DNA of 8,290 nt from Ekhidna sp. GTDB taxonomy: Bacteria > Bacteroidota > Bacteroidia > Cytophagales > Cyclobacteriaceae. Numbering within the stretch: the stretch's first letter is position 1; each line of letters begins with the position of its first letter. Made by a program: the position numbers and the translations under genes. The DNA is taken from NCBI GenBank assembly GCA_013214445.1, contig JABSPG010000159.1, positions 1 to 8,290 on the forward strand, written 5' to 3'. The notes beneath the pieces are model-generated. The model had not been told where the DNA came from. It saw only the letters and a program-made list of their open reading frames with translations, and made no database searches. Shown piece after piece: positions 1 to 6,727 of this stretch.

Positions 1-1646
1 GTATTAGATTTCCAAGGATTTGCAGGCGCAAGTCTTCCTCTAAAAATTGAATAGAAGAAATTAAATAAGAAAATGAACTGAGCCGCAAAAGTTAGAATAG
101 CTGCAATACTTACCAAGGCGTTCAAATCACCGTAAATACTAAAGGTTTCGAAAGAGGTGAACGAATAGTATCTTCTTGGAAAACCAGCTATTCCAATGTA
201 GTGAAGTGGGAAAAATACCAGGTAGATTCCTACAAAGGATAACCAGAAGTGCAACTTCCCAAGCTTGTCATCAAGCATTCTACCAAACATCTTCGGAAAC
301 CAGTGGTATACACCAGCAAGTAAACCAAAGAACGAAGCACTACCCATTACTAAGTGGAAATGTGCAACCACAAAATAAGTGTCGTGAAGATTTATATCAA
401 GAACTGAATTACCTAGAAAAATACCTGTAAGTCCACCTGAGATGAAGAAGGACACAAGACCAATACTAAATAACATTGCAGGAGTAAACACAATATTTCC
501 CTTCCAAAGGGTGGTAATGTAATTGAATGCCTTAATGGCAGACGGCACAGCAATTACGAGTGTTAGAATCGTAAAAACTGACCCAAGGAAAGGATTCATC
601 CCTGTTACGAACATATGATGCGCCCACACAATGAATGAAAGGAAACCAATACCTAATATCGATCCAATCATTGCCTTGTAACCAAATATCGGTTTACGGG
701 AATTCGTTGCAATAATCTCAGAGGTTATCCCTAGTGCAGGAAGTATAACGATATATACCTCTGGGTGACCAAGGAACCAAAACAAATGCTGATATAATAT
801 CGGACTTCCACCCATGTTGGGTAATGCCTCACCAGCAATATAGATTTCTGAAAGATAAAAGCTAGTACCAAATGACCTATCAAAAATTAACAGCAGGGCT
901 GCAGACAGCAATACAGGGAAAGATAACAATCCCAATACGGCAGTAACGAAGAAAGCCCATATCGTCAGCGGTAGCCTAGAAAAGGACATTCCTTCAGTTC
1001 TCAGGTTAATCACCGTAGTAATGTAATTAATTCCTCCAAGTAGAGAAGATGCTATAAATAAAGCCATAGACACCAACCATAAGGTCATTCCCGCAGCAGA
1101 GCCTTGTATCGCTTGCGGCAATGCACTCAAAGGAGGGTAAACCGTCCAACCTCCAGCAGCGGGACCTGTTTCGATGAACAAGGAAATAAACATCACCACA
1201 CTAGAAGCAAAGAAGAACCAATAAGACAACATGTTCATAAAACCTGATGCCATGTCTCTGGCTCCAATCTGCAACGGTATCAAATAGTTAGAGAACGTTC
1301 CACTTAACCCAGCAGTTAGAACAAAAAAGACCATTATCGTTCCGTGCATAGTAACTAATGCGAGATAGAACTCTGCATCCAACTTACCAGTCTCAGTTAT
1401 CCACTGACCAAGAATGGGGCGTAACCATTCTAGACTCATTTCAGGAAATCCCAGCTGTAATCGGAAAATAATTGAAAGAGCACCCCCAATTAAAGCCCAG
1501 AAAATACCTGTGATCAAAAACTGCTTTCCAATCATCTTATGGTCCGTAGAGAAAATATACTTGCTCACAAACCCCTGCTCGTGATGATCATCGTGGTGAT
1601 CGTCATGAGCTAAATCTTCCGTTATCTGTATATCTGTTACTGACAT
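1..1646 (-). CDS. coxA: Cytochrome c oxidase subunit I (aa3-type, A1 family), 3' end cut off by window edge
   Basis: This is the catalytic subunit of the terminal oxidase. It reduces O2 to water at the haem a3-CuB centre in the inner membrane and pumps protons. I translated 548 codons from the ATG at 1646 without meeting a stop; the visible end matches the usual NPWK region, so probably some tens of residues are missing. Ligands seen: H101 (haem a, in TMHGTIMVF), H294 and Y298 (CuB and its cross-linked tyrosine, in GHPEVYI), H343/H344 (CuB), H429 (haem a3) and H431 (haem a, in AHFH). Proton-path residues are D131 and N138 (D-channel), E296 (HPE glutamate) and K372 (K-channel), the full A1 set. 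H421/D422 match the Mg-site pair. About twelve membrane helices are expected. The cytoplasmic N-terminus carries a His/Asp cluster (residues 14-22). The start lies 8 bases after the coxB stop, with no clear Shine-Dalgarno. No fused subunit III is visible. Confidence 0.97.
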   Translation of the reverse strand, partial: MSVTDIQITEDLAHDDHHDDHHEQGFVSKYIFSTDHKMIGKQFLITGIFWALIGGALSIIFRLQLGFPEMSLEWLRPILGQWITETGKLDAEFYLALVTMHGTIMVFFVLTAGLSGTFSNYLIPLQIGARDMASGFMNMLSYWFFFASSVVMFISLFIETGPAAGGWTVYPPLSALPQAIQGSAAGMTLWLVSMALFIASSLLGGINYITTVINLRTEGMSFSRLPLTIWAFFVTAVLGLLSFPVLLSAALLLIFDRSFGTSFYLSEIYIAGEALPNMGGSPILYQHLFWFLGHPEVYIVILPALGITSEIIATNSRKPIFGYKAMIGSILGIGFLSFIVWAHHMFVTGMNPFLGSVFTILTLVIAVPSAIKAFNYITTLWKGNIVFTPAMLFSIGLVSFFISGGLTGIFLGNSVLDINLHDTYFVVAHFHLVMGSASFFGLLAGVYHWFPKMFGRMLDDKLGKLHFWLSFVGIYLVFFPLHYIGIAGFPRRYYSFTSFETFSIYGDLNALVSIAAILTFAAQFIFLFNFFYSIFRGRLAPANPWKSN

Positions 1647-1654
1647 AATATTTA

Positions 1655-2743
1655 TTATTTAGAACTACTTGCAGCAGCGGTAACTTTTTGTTCTTTCCCA
1701 ATGTTTTCAATACCTGCAGCAATTTTGGCTGCTTCCTTAAAGTCTTCTGGTACCTCACTTAAATATCCTGGATTTTGCTTCAGGAAAGTATTTTCTTGGC
1801 TCTCTTTATACCAAGAATCATACTCCTCAGGTTCCAATACTGTGATGATGCCTTTCATTCCATAATGGCTCTTACCACATATTTTATTGCAAACAAGCTC
1901 ATAGTTAAAGTCAGGATTACCAGTAATTTCCCTCATCTCCGCTGTACTTACAGATGGAGTGAACCAAAACTGTGTCGGCATACCAGGTACAGCATTCATT
2001 TGCATTCTAAAGTGGGGATTATACACACTATGTATGACGTCTCTTCCTCTAATTTTTAAAAGAACTGGCTTCCCTTTCGGCAAAACTAACTGCGTCGGCA
2101 TGAAGTCATCATGACCAAACTGATCTTCTAAGTCAATACCCATTGAATTTACAGCATCGATTTTTCTGAAGTCGTACTTTCCAAGTGATCCATCCTTACC
2201 TGGATACCTGTAAGCCCATGCGTATTGATATCCCATAACTTCAATAACCTCAGCATCCTCAGGAGCAGGGCCCGTGATCACAGACCATTGCTTCAAACCC
2301 GAAATAATCAACCAAGCAAGTACAATCGCTGGGATAATTGTCCAGATCATCTCAAGCTTATTGTTGTGGGGATAGTAATGCGCTACGTTGGTTTTTTTAT
2401 ACCGGTACTTCCAGCTAAATCCAAATAGAAAAATCTGAGTTACAATAAAAACAAAAACAGTGATCGCCATCGTTATCCAGAAAAGATTTTCTGTCACAAC
2501 AGCATGCTCAGATGCTATCGGCAAATTATAAGTATCATACTCCGTCATGGAATAGTAGAAGAATGCAACTATTCCCACCACTAAAAAGACAACCATCAAA
2601 GCTCCTTGGTAGCTATTACCAGATGGAACATAACTCTTCTCTTTGTCTTTCTTAACAACATCTACCAAGGTAGTGACTCTATACGCTGTTAAAATGACAG
2701 CCAAGATCAATACTACCGCTACAACAATTATAATATTAAGCAT
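1655..2743 (-). CDS. coxB: Cytochrome c oxidase subunit II, CuA-containing
   Basis: It accepts electrons from a cytochrome c donor at the binuclear CuA centre and passes them to haem a of subunit I. It has 362 residues. Hydrophobic segments lie near 2-20, 47-66, 86-109 and 132-150; the last two are the usual subunit II hairpin, and the first two are extra. The periplasmic cupredoxin domain spans about 165-305. CuA ligands are H238 (RDVIHS), C285, C289, H293 and M296 (CxxxCxxxHxxM). The aromatic patch GYQYAWAYRY (171-180) corresponds to the electron-entry region. The usual glutamate between the two cysteines is lysine (K287). No CxxCH is present, so this is not a caa3-type fusion with cytochrome c. 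The tail after about 305 is charged and Ala/Ser-rich. ATG at 2743 is preceded by AAGAAGG ending only one base before it, a poorly spaced ribosome site. The gene follows actF by 19 bases, so oxidase and ACIII are probably co-transcribed. Confidence 0.96.
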   Translation of the reverse strand: MLNIIIVVAVVLILAVILTAYRVTTLVDVVKKDKEKSYVPSGNSYQGALMVVFLVVGIVAFFYYSMTEYDTYNLPIASEHAVVTENLFWITMAITVFVFIVTQIFLFGFSWKYRYKKTNVAHYYPHNNKLEMIWTIIPAIVLAWLIISGLKQWSVITGPAPEDAEVIEVMGYQYAWAYRYPGKDGSLGKYDFRKIDAVNSMGIDLEDQFGHDDFMPTQLVLPKGKPVLLKIRGRDVIHSVYNPHFRMQMNAVPGMPTQFWFTPSVSTAEMREITGNPDFNYELVCNKICGKSHYGMKGIITVLEPEEYDSWYKESQENTFLKQNPGYLSEVPEDFKEAAKIAAGIENIGKEQKVTAAASSSK

Positions 2744-2762
2744 ACCTTCTTTATATCAAATA

Positions 2763-4118
2763 TTAAATATGGTGGTGCAAACTTTCGTTCAACATTGGAT
2801 GATTCTTGGCAAACAAAGGCGCTTTTGAGAGTGCATTGAGTGCAACAAAAAGAAAAGCACTTAAGTAAATCAAAATCAGTCCAATTTCCAGAAATCCAAA
2901 TCCACCGTTGTGTCCTACTGTTCCTGGAGAAACCATCAAATAAAAATCTAACCAGTGTCCAAACACAACCGCAGGACAAACAACTTTCAAAATTCTGGAA
3001 TGTCTTTTTGCATCCCTAGTCATTAAAACTAGAAATGGAAAGAAGAAGTTTATGATTAGGTTAATATAAAACACAGGCGCGTAGTGATCGTCTTTCCATC
3101 GCTCAAGGAAATAAACTGTTTCTTCAGGGATGTGAGCATAGTAAATCAAAAGGAACTGAGAAAACCATACGTACGTCCAAAAAACTGAGAATGCAAATAC
3201 AAACTTTCCTAAATCATGAATGTGGTTAGCATTTACAATAGATAGATAACCTTTGTCTTTTAACAGCAACACAATAAAGAGCGTCAAAGCCAAACCAGCA
3301 ACCCACCAACTTGCAAATGAATACCAACCAAACATTGTACTAAACCAATGAACATCTATTGACATTACCCAATCCCATGCTGCCATGGATGAGGATACTG
3401 CAAAGAATACTAAGAATATTGCAGATGTAGATCTCAGCTTGTACCACTGCACTGTACCACCTTCAATATCCTCCGAGAAAGCTAGTGATCTCAACTTTCT
3501 AAATAGAAGAAACCAAACAGTAAAAAAGATCACCAATCTGCCTATCCAAAAAAGAGGGAATTCACCTCCTTCTAAAGGCCAGAAAAAATAAGGAGCTTTA
3601 CCTTGAACAATCTTATCTCCACCCTCTTCGGCATACAAATCCGAGTGCGTCCAATGAAAGATATCGTGACCTCCTACCATAAATACAACAAGCATCAATA
3701 CGAATGCTATCGGAAGCCAATTACCAAACGCAAGGGGAATACGTTTGATTCCCGCTGACCATCCTGCCTGAGCAGCATACTGGATTGCAAAGAAAAACAC
3801 TCCAATGATTGCCAAACCTGCGAAGAACACGTTGTTAATCCACAAATTGGATAACAACCTCTTCACAGATGGACTACTACCGTGATGTCCATGATGATCT
3901 CCATGATCCGTCTCAGCCGACTCAGCTCCGTATGGTTCACTTCCTTGATCTCCCTCCACTACCTCTGAGTGATCCGAACTATGATCGTGCCCATGCCCAT
4001 GGCTACCACTGCCTAAAGTGAAGTATCCAAGTACTGACAACACCACTCCGACCAATAAAGTAATTACGAGTTGCTTCTTGGCGGTTACCGTGAATTCAAA
4101 TCTTTCTTCTGTGACCAT
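2763..4118 (-). CDS. actF: Alternative complex III subunit ActF (NrfD-like membrane protein)
   Basis: ActF is an integral membrane subunit of ACIII, a paralogue of ActC in the NrfD/PsrC-like group. In the family it lies in the membrane arm and is proposed to take part in proton translocation. It has 451 residues with about ten hydrophobic segments (near 17-37, 93-116, 130-150, 188-208, 232-252, 266-286, 303-327, 346-367, 376-396 and 407-430). Family-like motifs are SSMAAWDWVMSIDVHWFS (242-259) with D249, D255 and H257, and GHWLDFYLMVSPG with H388 and D391. Between helices 1 and 2 a hydrophilic loop (about 38-85) holds ten histidines among Asp, Gly and Ser, and the C-terminus ends in three histidines plus isoleucine. 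The start ATG lies 8 bases past the actE stop, with no recognisable Shine-Dalgarno, so translation is probably coupled to actE. The gene assignment rests on motif memory plus position after actB-E and is strong. Confidence 0.94.
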   Translation of the reverse strand: MVTEERFEFTVTAKKQLVITLLVGVVLSVLGYFTLGSGSHGHGHDHSSDHSEVVEGDQGSEPYGAESAETDHGDHHGHHGSSPSVKRLLSNLWINNVFFAGLAIIGVFFFAIQYAAQAGWSAGIKRIPLAFGNWLPIAFVLMLVVFMVGGHDIFHWTHSDLYAEEGGDKIVQGKAPYFFWPLEGGEFPLFWIGRLVIFFTVWFLLFRKLRSLAFSEDIEGGTVQWYKLRSTSAIFLVFFAVSSSMAAWDWVMSIDVHWFSTMFGWYSFASWWVAGLALTLFIVLLLKDKGYLSIVNANHIHDLGKFVFAFSVFWTYVWFSQFLLIYYAHIPEETVYFLERWKDDHYAPVFYINLIINFFFPFLVLMTRDAKRHSRILKVVCPAVVFGHWLDFYLMVSPGTVGHNGGFGFLEIGLILIYLSAFLFVALNALSKAPLFAKNHPMLNESLHHHI

Positions 4119-4126
4119 GAGTAGTA

Positions 4127-4753
4127 TTAGTTGTTATTTTGTAATTCTTTAACATAGCGTGCAATTCTCCAACGATCATCAGAACTAATCTGCGATCCAT
4201 GAGCACCCATTAGGCCTTTTCCATATGTAATTACATGAAAAATATGACCTTCAGAAATTTCTAGATAAGCTGCACCATTCAAATTTGCAACCCCTGCGTA
4301 CTTTTCAGCAACAAGACCATCAGCATTACCTTTTTCGCCGTGACAATGTTTACAATAACTGGTGTACAAAGCTTTTCCTTTCTTAAGTACATCAAGGTCT
4401 GCAGAGTCTAAAGGGCTCATCAATGTAGCTGCTGCAACCTCTAAATCATCTACAGTCAATCTAACTGGAAGAGGTTCACCTCTTCTCACGGTATTGGCCA
4501 CCGGCTCTCGCATATTCATAGCGTGAGTGTTATAAGGATTACTATTGTAAAATTCGCCATGTTCATCTGCTTCGTTGGAATCCAACCAACTTCCCGCGTC
4601 TTCTTGAACAATCTGAGTCAGCGGTTCATAAGGGGTAGAATGATACATTTGAGGAGCGTACTCAAGACCAGTATCATCTATACCAGCTGCACATGATGCA
4701 ATGAATACACCTAATGTGATAATTCCTAAACTTCTAAATCTCTTTAGTCTCAT
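4127..4753 (-). CDS. actE: Alternative complex III subunit ActE (monohaem cytochrome c lipoprotein)
   Basis: ActE carries electrons on the periplasmic side of ACIII towards the cytochrome c acceptor or the oxidase. The protein from the chosen ATG has 208 residues. Residues 1-20 form a lipoprotein signal: basic MRLKRFR, a hydrophobic stretch, then a lipobox-like IASC with C21 as the likely lipidated residue. A class I cytochrome c domain fills about 122-205: haem attachment C134-K-H-C137-H138, a probable distal ligand M182 (GKGLMGAHGSQI), and a final helix with DDRWRIARYVKEL, typical of the fold. Residues 22-120 form a hydrophilic linker with no haem motif. An in-frame TTG two codons upstream (4757-4759) could also start the gene, giving 210 residues and overlapping the actD stop. 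I prefer the ATG because it puts the basic residues at the very N-terminus and lies just 2 bases past the actD stop. The actF start follows closely. Confidence 0.93.
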   Translation of the reverse strand: MRLKRFRSLGIITLGVFIASCAAGIDDTGLEYAPQMYHSTPYEPLTQIVQEDAGSWLDSNEADEHGEFYNSNPYNTHAMNMREPVANTVRRGEPLPVRLTVDDLEVAAATLMSPLDSADLDVLKKGKALYTSYCKHCHGEKGNADGLVAEKYAGVANLNGAAYLEISEGHIFHVITYGKGLMGAHGSQISSDDRWRIARYVKELQNNN

Positions 4754-4759
4754 TATCAA
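4751..4759 (-). promoter_or_regulatory. actD stop / actE start junction with two candidate start codons
   Basis: The minus-strand sequence reads TTGATAATG. The TGA inside it ends actD. Both TTG (first codon) and ATG (third codon) are in frame with actE. No good Shine-Dalgarno lies upstream, so initiation probably depends on ribosomes finishing actD. The ATG is favoured because of codon strength and because it gives a compact lipoprotein signal starting MRLKRFR. Confidence 0.6.
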
Positions 4760-5283
4760 TCAAACTTTTTGCTGTTTACCTCCGAAGCACCACTACCTTC
4801 CAACAAACTCTTTATCTCTGACTCGGCTTTGTCATTGCCATCAAGGTCTATCGCCATGACATGCTTATCATCAGTGATTCTAATATCGTATATCCTAGGC
4901 TTACCCCAAGGCTTTAAATTAGACGTGACGAAGAAGGTACCAACCATTCCAAAGGAGGCCAAAAGAACCGTCATCTCAAATGTCACAGGAATAAATGAAG
5001 GTATAGGAATATAGTCCTTACCACCTATAATCATTGGCCAATCCACTCCCATCATACCAACCATCATGGTAAGAGCCAAGCATGTTCCCGTAATACCGAA
5101 AAGAAAGGCAGCCAACGATAGCCAGCTCCTTTTATATCCCAATACATCATCGATACCATGCACAGGAAATGGTGAATAAACTTCTTCAATTTTTACACCT
5201 GATTCTCTCACAGTGGTAATTGCCCTCATTAAGACATCCTCGTCTTCGTAGACACCCAATATATAATTTGTTCCTTGAGACAT
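4756..5283 (-). CDS. actD: Alternative complex III subunit ActD (DUF3341 membrane protein)
   Basis: ActD is a small membrane subunit of ACIII with no cofactor motif. In the known complexes it lies in the membrane arm, and its precise role is unsettled. It has 175 residues. An N-terminal soluble part (1-50) contains EVYSPFPVHGIDDVLG, the DUF3341 hallmark as I remember it. Two membrane helices lie near 53-79 and 97-120, with the loop GGKDYIPIPSFIPVTFEMT between them, and a cytoplasmic C-terminal part spans 121-175. Only one cysteine (C68, in a helix) is present, so it binds neither haem c nor Fe-S. The start ATG at 5283 has an AAGAAG purine stretch a few bases upstream, the clearest ribosome site in the window, and the gap from actC is 11 bases. 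The stop TGA sits almost against the actE start, implying coupled translation. Confidence 0.93.
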   Translation of the reverse strand: MSQGTNYILGVYEDEDVLMRAITTVRESGVKIEEVYSPFPVHGIDDVLGYKRSWLSLAAFLFGITGTCLALTMMVGMMGVDWPMIIGGKDYIPIPSFIPVTFEMTVLLASFGMVGTFFVTSNLKPWGKPRIYDIRITDDKHVMAIDLDGNDKAESEIKSLLEGSGASEVNSKKFD

Positions 5284-5294
5284 TTACTTCTTTT

Positions 5295-6725
5295 TTATTT
5301 ACCAGACTGGGATGACCTCTCACCAGTAGCTTTTAATATACTTTTAACCTCAGCCATATTTATCACTGGGAAGAACTTCGCAAACAAGAAGAATGCAGTG
5401 AAGAACAAACCGAATGTAAAGACATATACTCCAATATCGTAGATAGTTGGATAGAACATCGCCCAACTTGAAGGCAGAAAATCTCTATGCAAGGATGTAA
5501 CAATAATCACAAACCTTTCAAACCACATACCTATATTCACAATGATAGAAATGATAAATGTAGCAGCTAGATTGGTTCGAATCTTCTTAAACCAAAACAA
5601 TTGCGGCGATATAACATTACAGGTCATCATCGACCAATATGCCCACCAATATGGACCAAATGCTCTATTGATAAATGCATACTGCTCAGCCTCAACCCCA
5701 GAATACCATGCAACAAAAAACTCTGTGATATAGGCAATACCCACAATAGAACCTGTCACAATGATTACAATATTCATCAACTCAATGTGCTGAATCGTGA
5801 TGTAGTCTTCCAGTTTATAAACTTTCCTTGTTACCAACAAAAGAGTCAACACCATCGCAAACCCGGAGAATATAGCTCCCGCAACAAAGTATGGTGGGAA
5901 AATCGTGGTATGCCAACCAGGAATGACAGAGGTAGCAAAATCAAAGGATACAATAGTATGTACTGACAAAACCAATGGGGTAGCTAGACCAGCTAATACT
6001 AGAGAAACCGTCTCATAGTGTGACCAAGTTTTGGCACCTCCAGTCCATCCGAAACTTAAAGCTCCATAGATAGCTTTTGAGATTTTATTAGTAGCTCTGT
6101 CCCTAATGGTAGCAAAATCTGGAATCAGACCGATATACCAGAAGACTAGTGAAACTGAAAAATAGGTTGAGATGGCAAATACATCCCACAACAGAGGGGA
6201 GTTGAAATTAACCCATAAAGATCCAAATGTGTTAGGCAAAGGAAGTGCCCAGTAAAAACCTAACCATGGACGACCCATGTGCAATACAGGAAACATTGCA
6301 GCACATATTACCGCAAAAATGGTCATAGCTTCAGAAGCTCTATTGATGGACATTCTCCACCTCTGGCGGAATAGTAGAAGTACTGCCGAAATTAAAGTTC
6401 CAGCATGTCCAATACCAACCCACCAAACAAAGTTTGTGATATCCCAAGCCCAACCAACTGTTTTGTTTAGACCCCACATACCTATACCATCCCACACTGT
6501 AATAGCTACAGCATATCCACCAGCTAACAACAGAGCCAAAGAAACAGCCATTGCCAACATCCAAGTGATAGTAGGCTTCTGCTCAACTCTCCCAGCTATA
6601 TCTTCAGAAACATCATGAAGCGTTTTGTTCCCTGTGATCAAGGGAATACGAACCGGTGCTTCTGCATGACCAGCCTCATGTGCAACCTCTTCTTCAGCTA
6701 CTAATGGGACACTTACATCTGACAT
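5295..6725 (-). CDS. actC: Alternative complex III subunit ActC (NrfD/PsrC-like quinol-site membrane protein)
   Basis: ActC is the membrane subunit that, in the ACIII family, holds the quinol oxidation site and hands electrons to the Fe-S clusters of ActB. It has 476 residues, with a hydrophilic 50-residue N-terminal tail and about ten hydrophobic segments (near 54-77, 96-119, 132-150, 178-200, 239-262, 278-300, 318-341, 359-380, 387-411 and 428-452). Polar residues buried in helices that fit a quinol site and proton path are H107 (WWVGIGHAGT), H149 (FPVLHMGRPW), D181 (SPLLWDVFA), H256 and D262 (SVHTIVSFDFA). R404 and H413 lie near the end of helix 9. The exact site is inferred from family resemblance, not proven here. 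The ATG shares its A with the actB stop (TAATG), so the two are translationally coupled; a purine-rich AGAAG just upstream, inside actB, may help. The length is normal for the family. Confidence 0.95.
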   Translation of the reverse strand: MSDVSVPLVAEEEVAHEAGHAEAPVRIPLITGNKTLHDVSEDIAGRVEQKPTITWMLAMAVSLALLLAGGYAVAITVWDGIGMWGLNKTVGWAWDITNFVWWVGIGHAGTLISAVLLLFRQRWRMSINRASEAMTIFAVICAAMFPVLHMGRPWLGFYWALPLPNTFGSLWVNFNSPLLWDVFAISTYFSVSLVFWYIGLIPDFATIRDRATNKISKAIYGALSFGWTGGAKTWSHYETVSLVLAGLATPLVLSVHTIVSFDFATSVIPGWHTTIFPPYFVAGAIFSGFAMVLTLLLVTRKVYKLEDYITIQHIELMNIVIIVTGSIVGIAYITEFFVAWYSGVEAEQYAFINRAFGPYWWAYWSMMTCNVISPQLFWFKKIRTNLAATFIISIIVNIGMWFERFVIIVTSLHRDFLPSSWAMFYPTIYDIGVYVFTFGLFFTAFFLFAKFFPVINMAEVKSILKATGERSSQSGK

Positions 6726-6727
6726 TA
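6723..6727 (-). promoter_or_regulatory. Stop-start overlap TAATG coupling actB and actC
   Basis: On the minus strand the actB stop TAA and the actC start ATG share one A. Such overlaps usually let a terminating ribosome restart on the next gene and keep subunit amounts matched, which suits two directly contacting subunits. The overlap is read directly; the coupling is inferred. Confidence 0.75.

Noticed and set aside
1580..1610. Repetitive GATGATCATC-type palindrome, possibly a hairpin or operator
   Set aside because: It falls inside the coxA reading frame and arises from alternating Asp and His codons. No separate regulatory element needs to be invoked.
1..1646. Possible frameshift or premature stop in coxA
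   Set aside because: I read the frame at the start, at all ligand motifs and at the visible 3' end. All are in the same frame and match the family, so the gene is simply cut by the window edge.
1655..2743. caa3-type fusion of cytochrome c to CoxB
   Set aside because: There is no CxxCH motif in the C-terminal extension. The likely electron donor is a separate cytochrome such as ActE.
2744..2762. Promoter or terminator between actF and coxB
   Set aside because: The 19-base gap is AT-rich, but too short for a promoter of its own and has no GC-rich stem. It holds only a weak purine-rich ribosome site.
2728..2979. Minus-strand 83-codon open frame across the actF end and coxB start
   Set aside because: It is out of frame with actF, whose frame is clearly the coding one with family motifs, and the Cys- and Trp-rich translation looks random.
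5601..5966. Plus-strand open frame of 121 codons, antisense to actC
   Set aside because: It overlaps a strongly conserved membrane protein gene on the opposite strand, and its translation shows no domain or plausible composition. The other plus-strand open frames (for example 176-430, 6277-6618 and 7244-7594) were rejected for the same reason.
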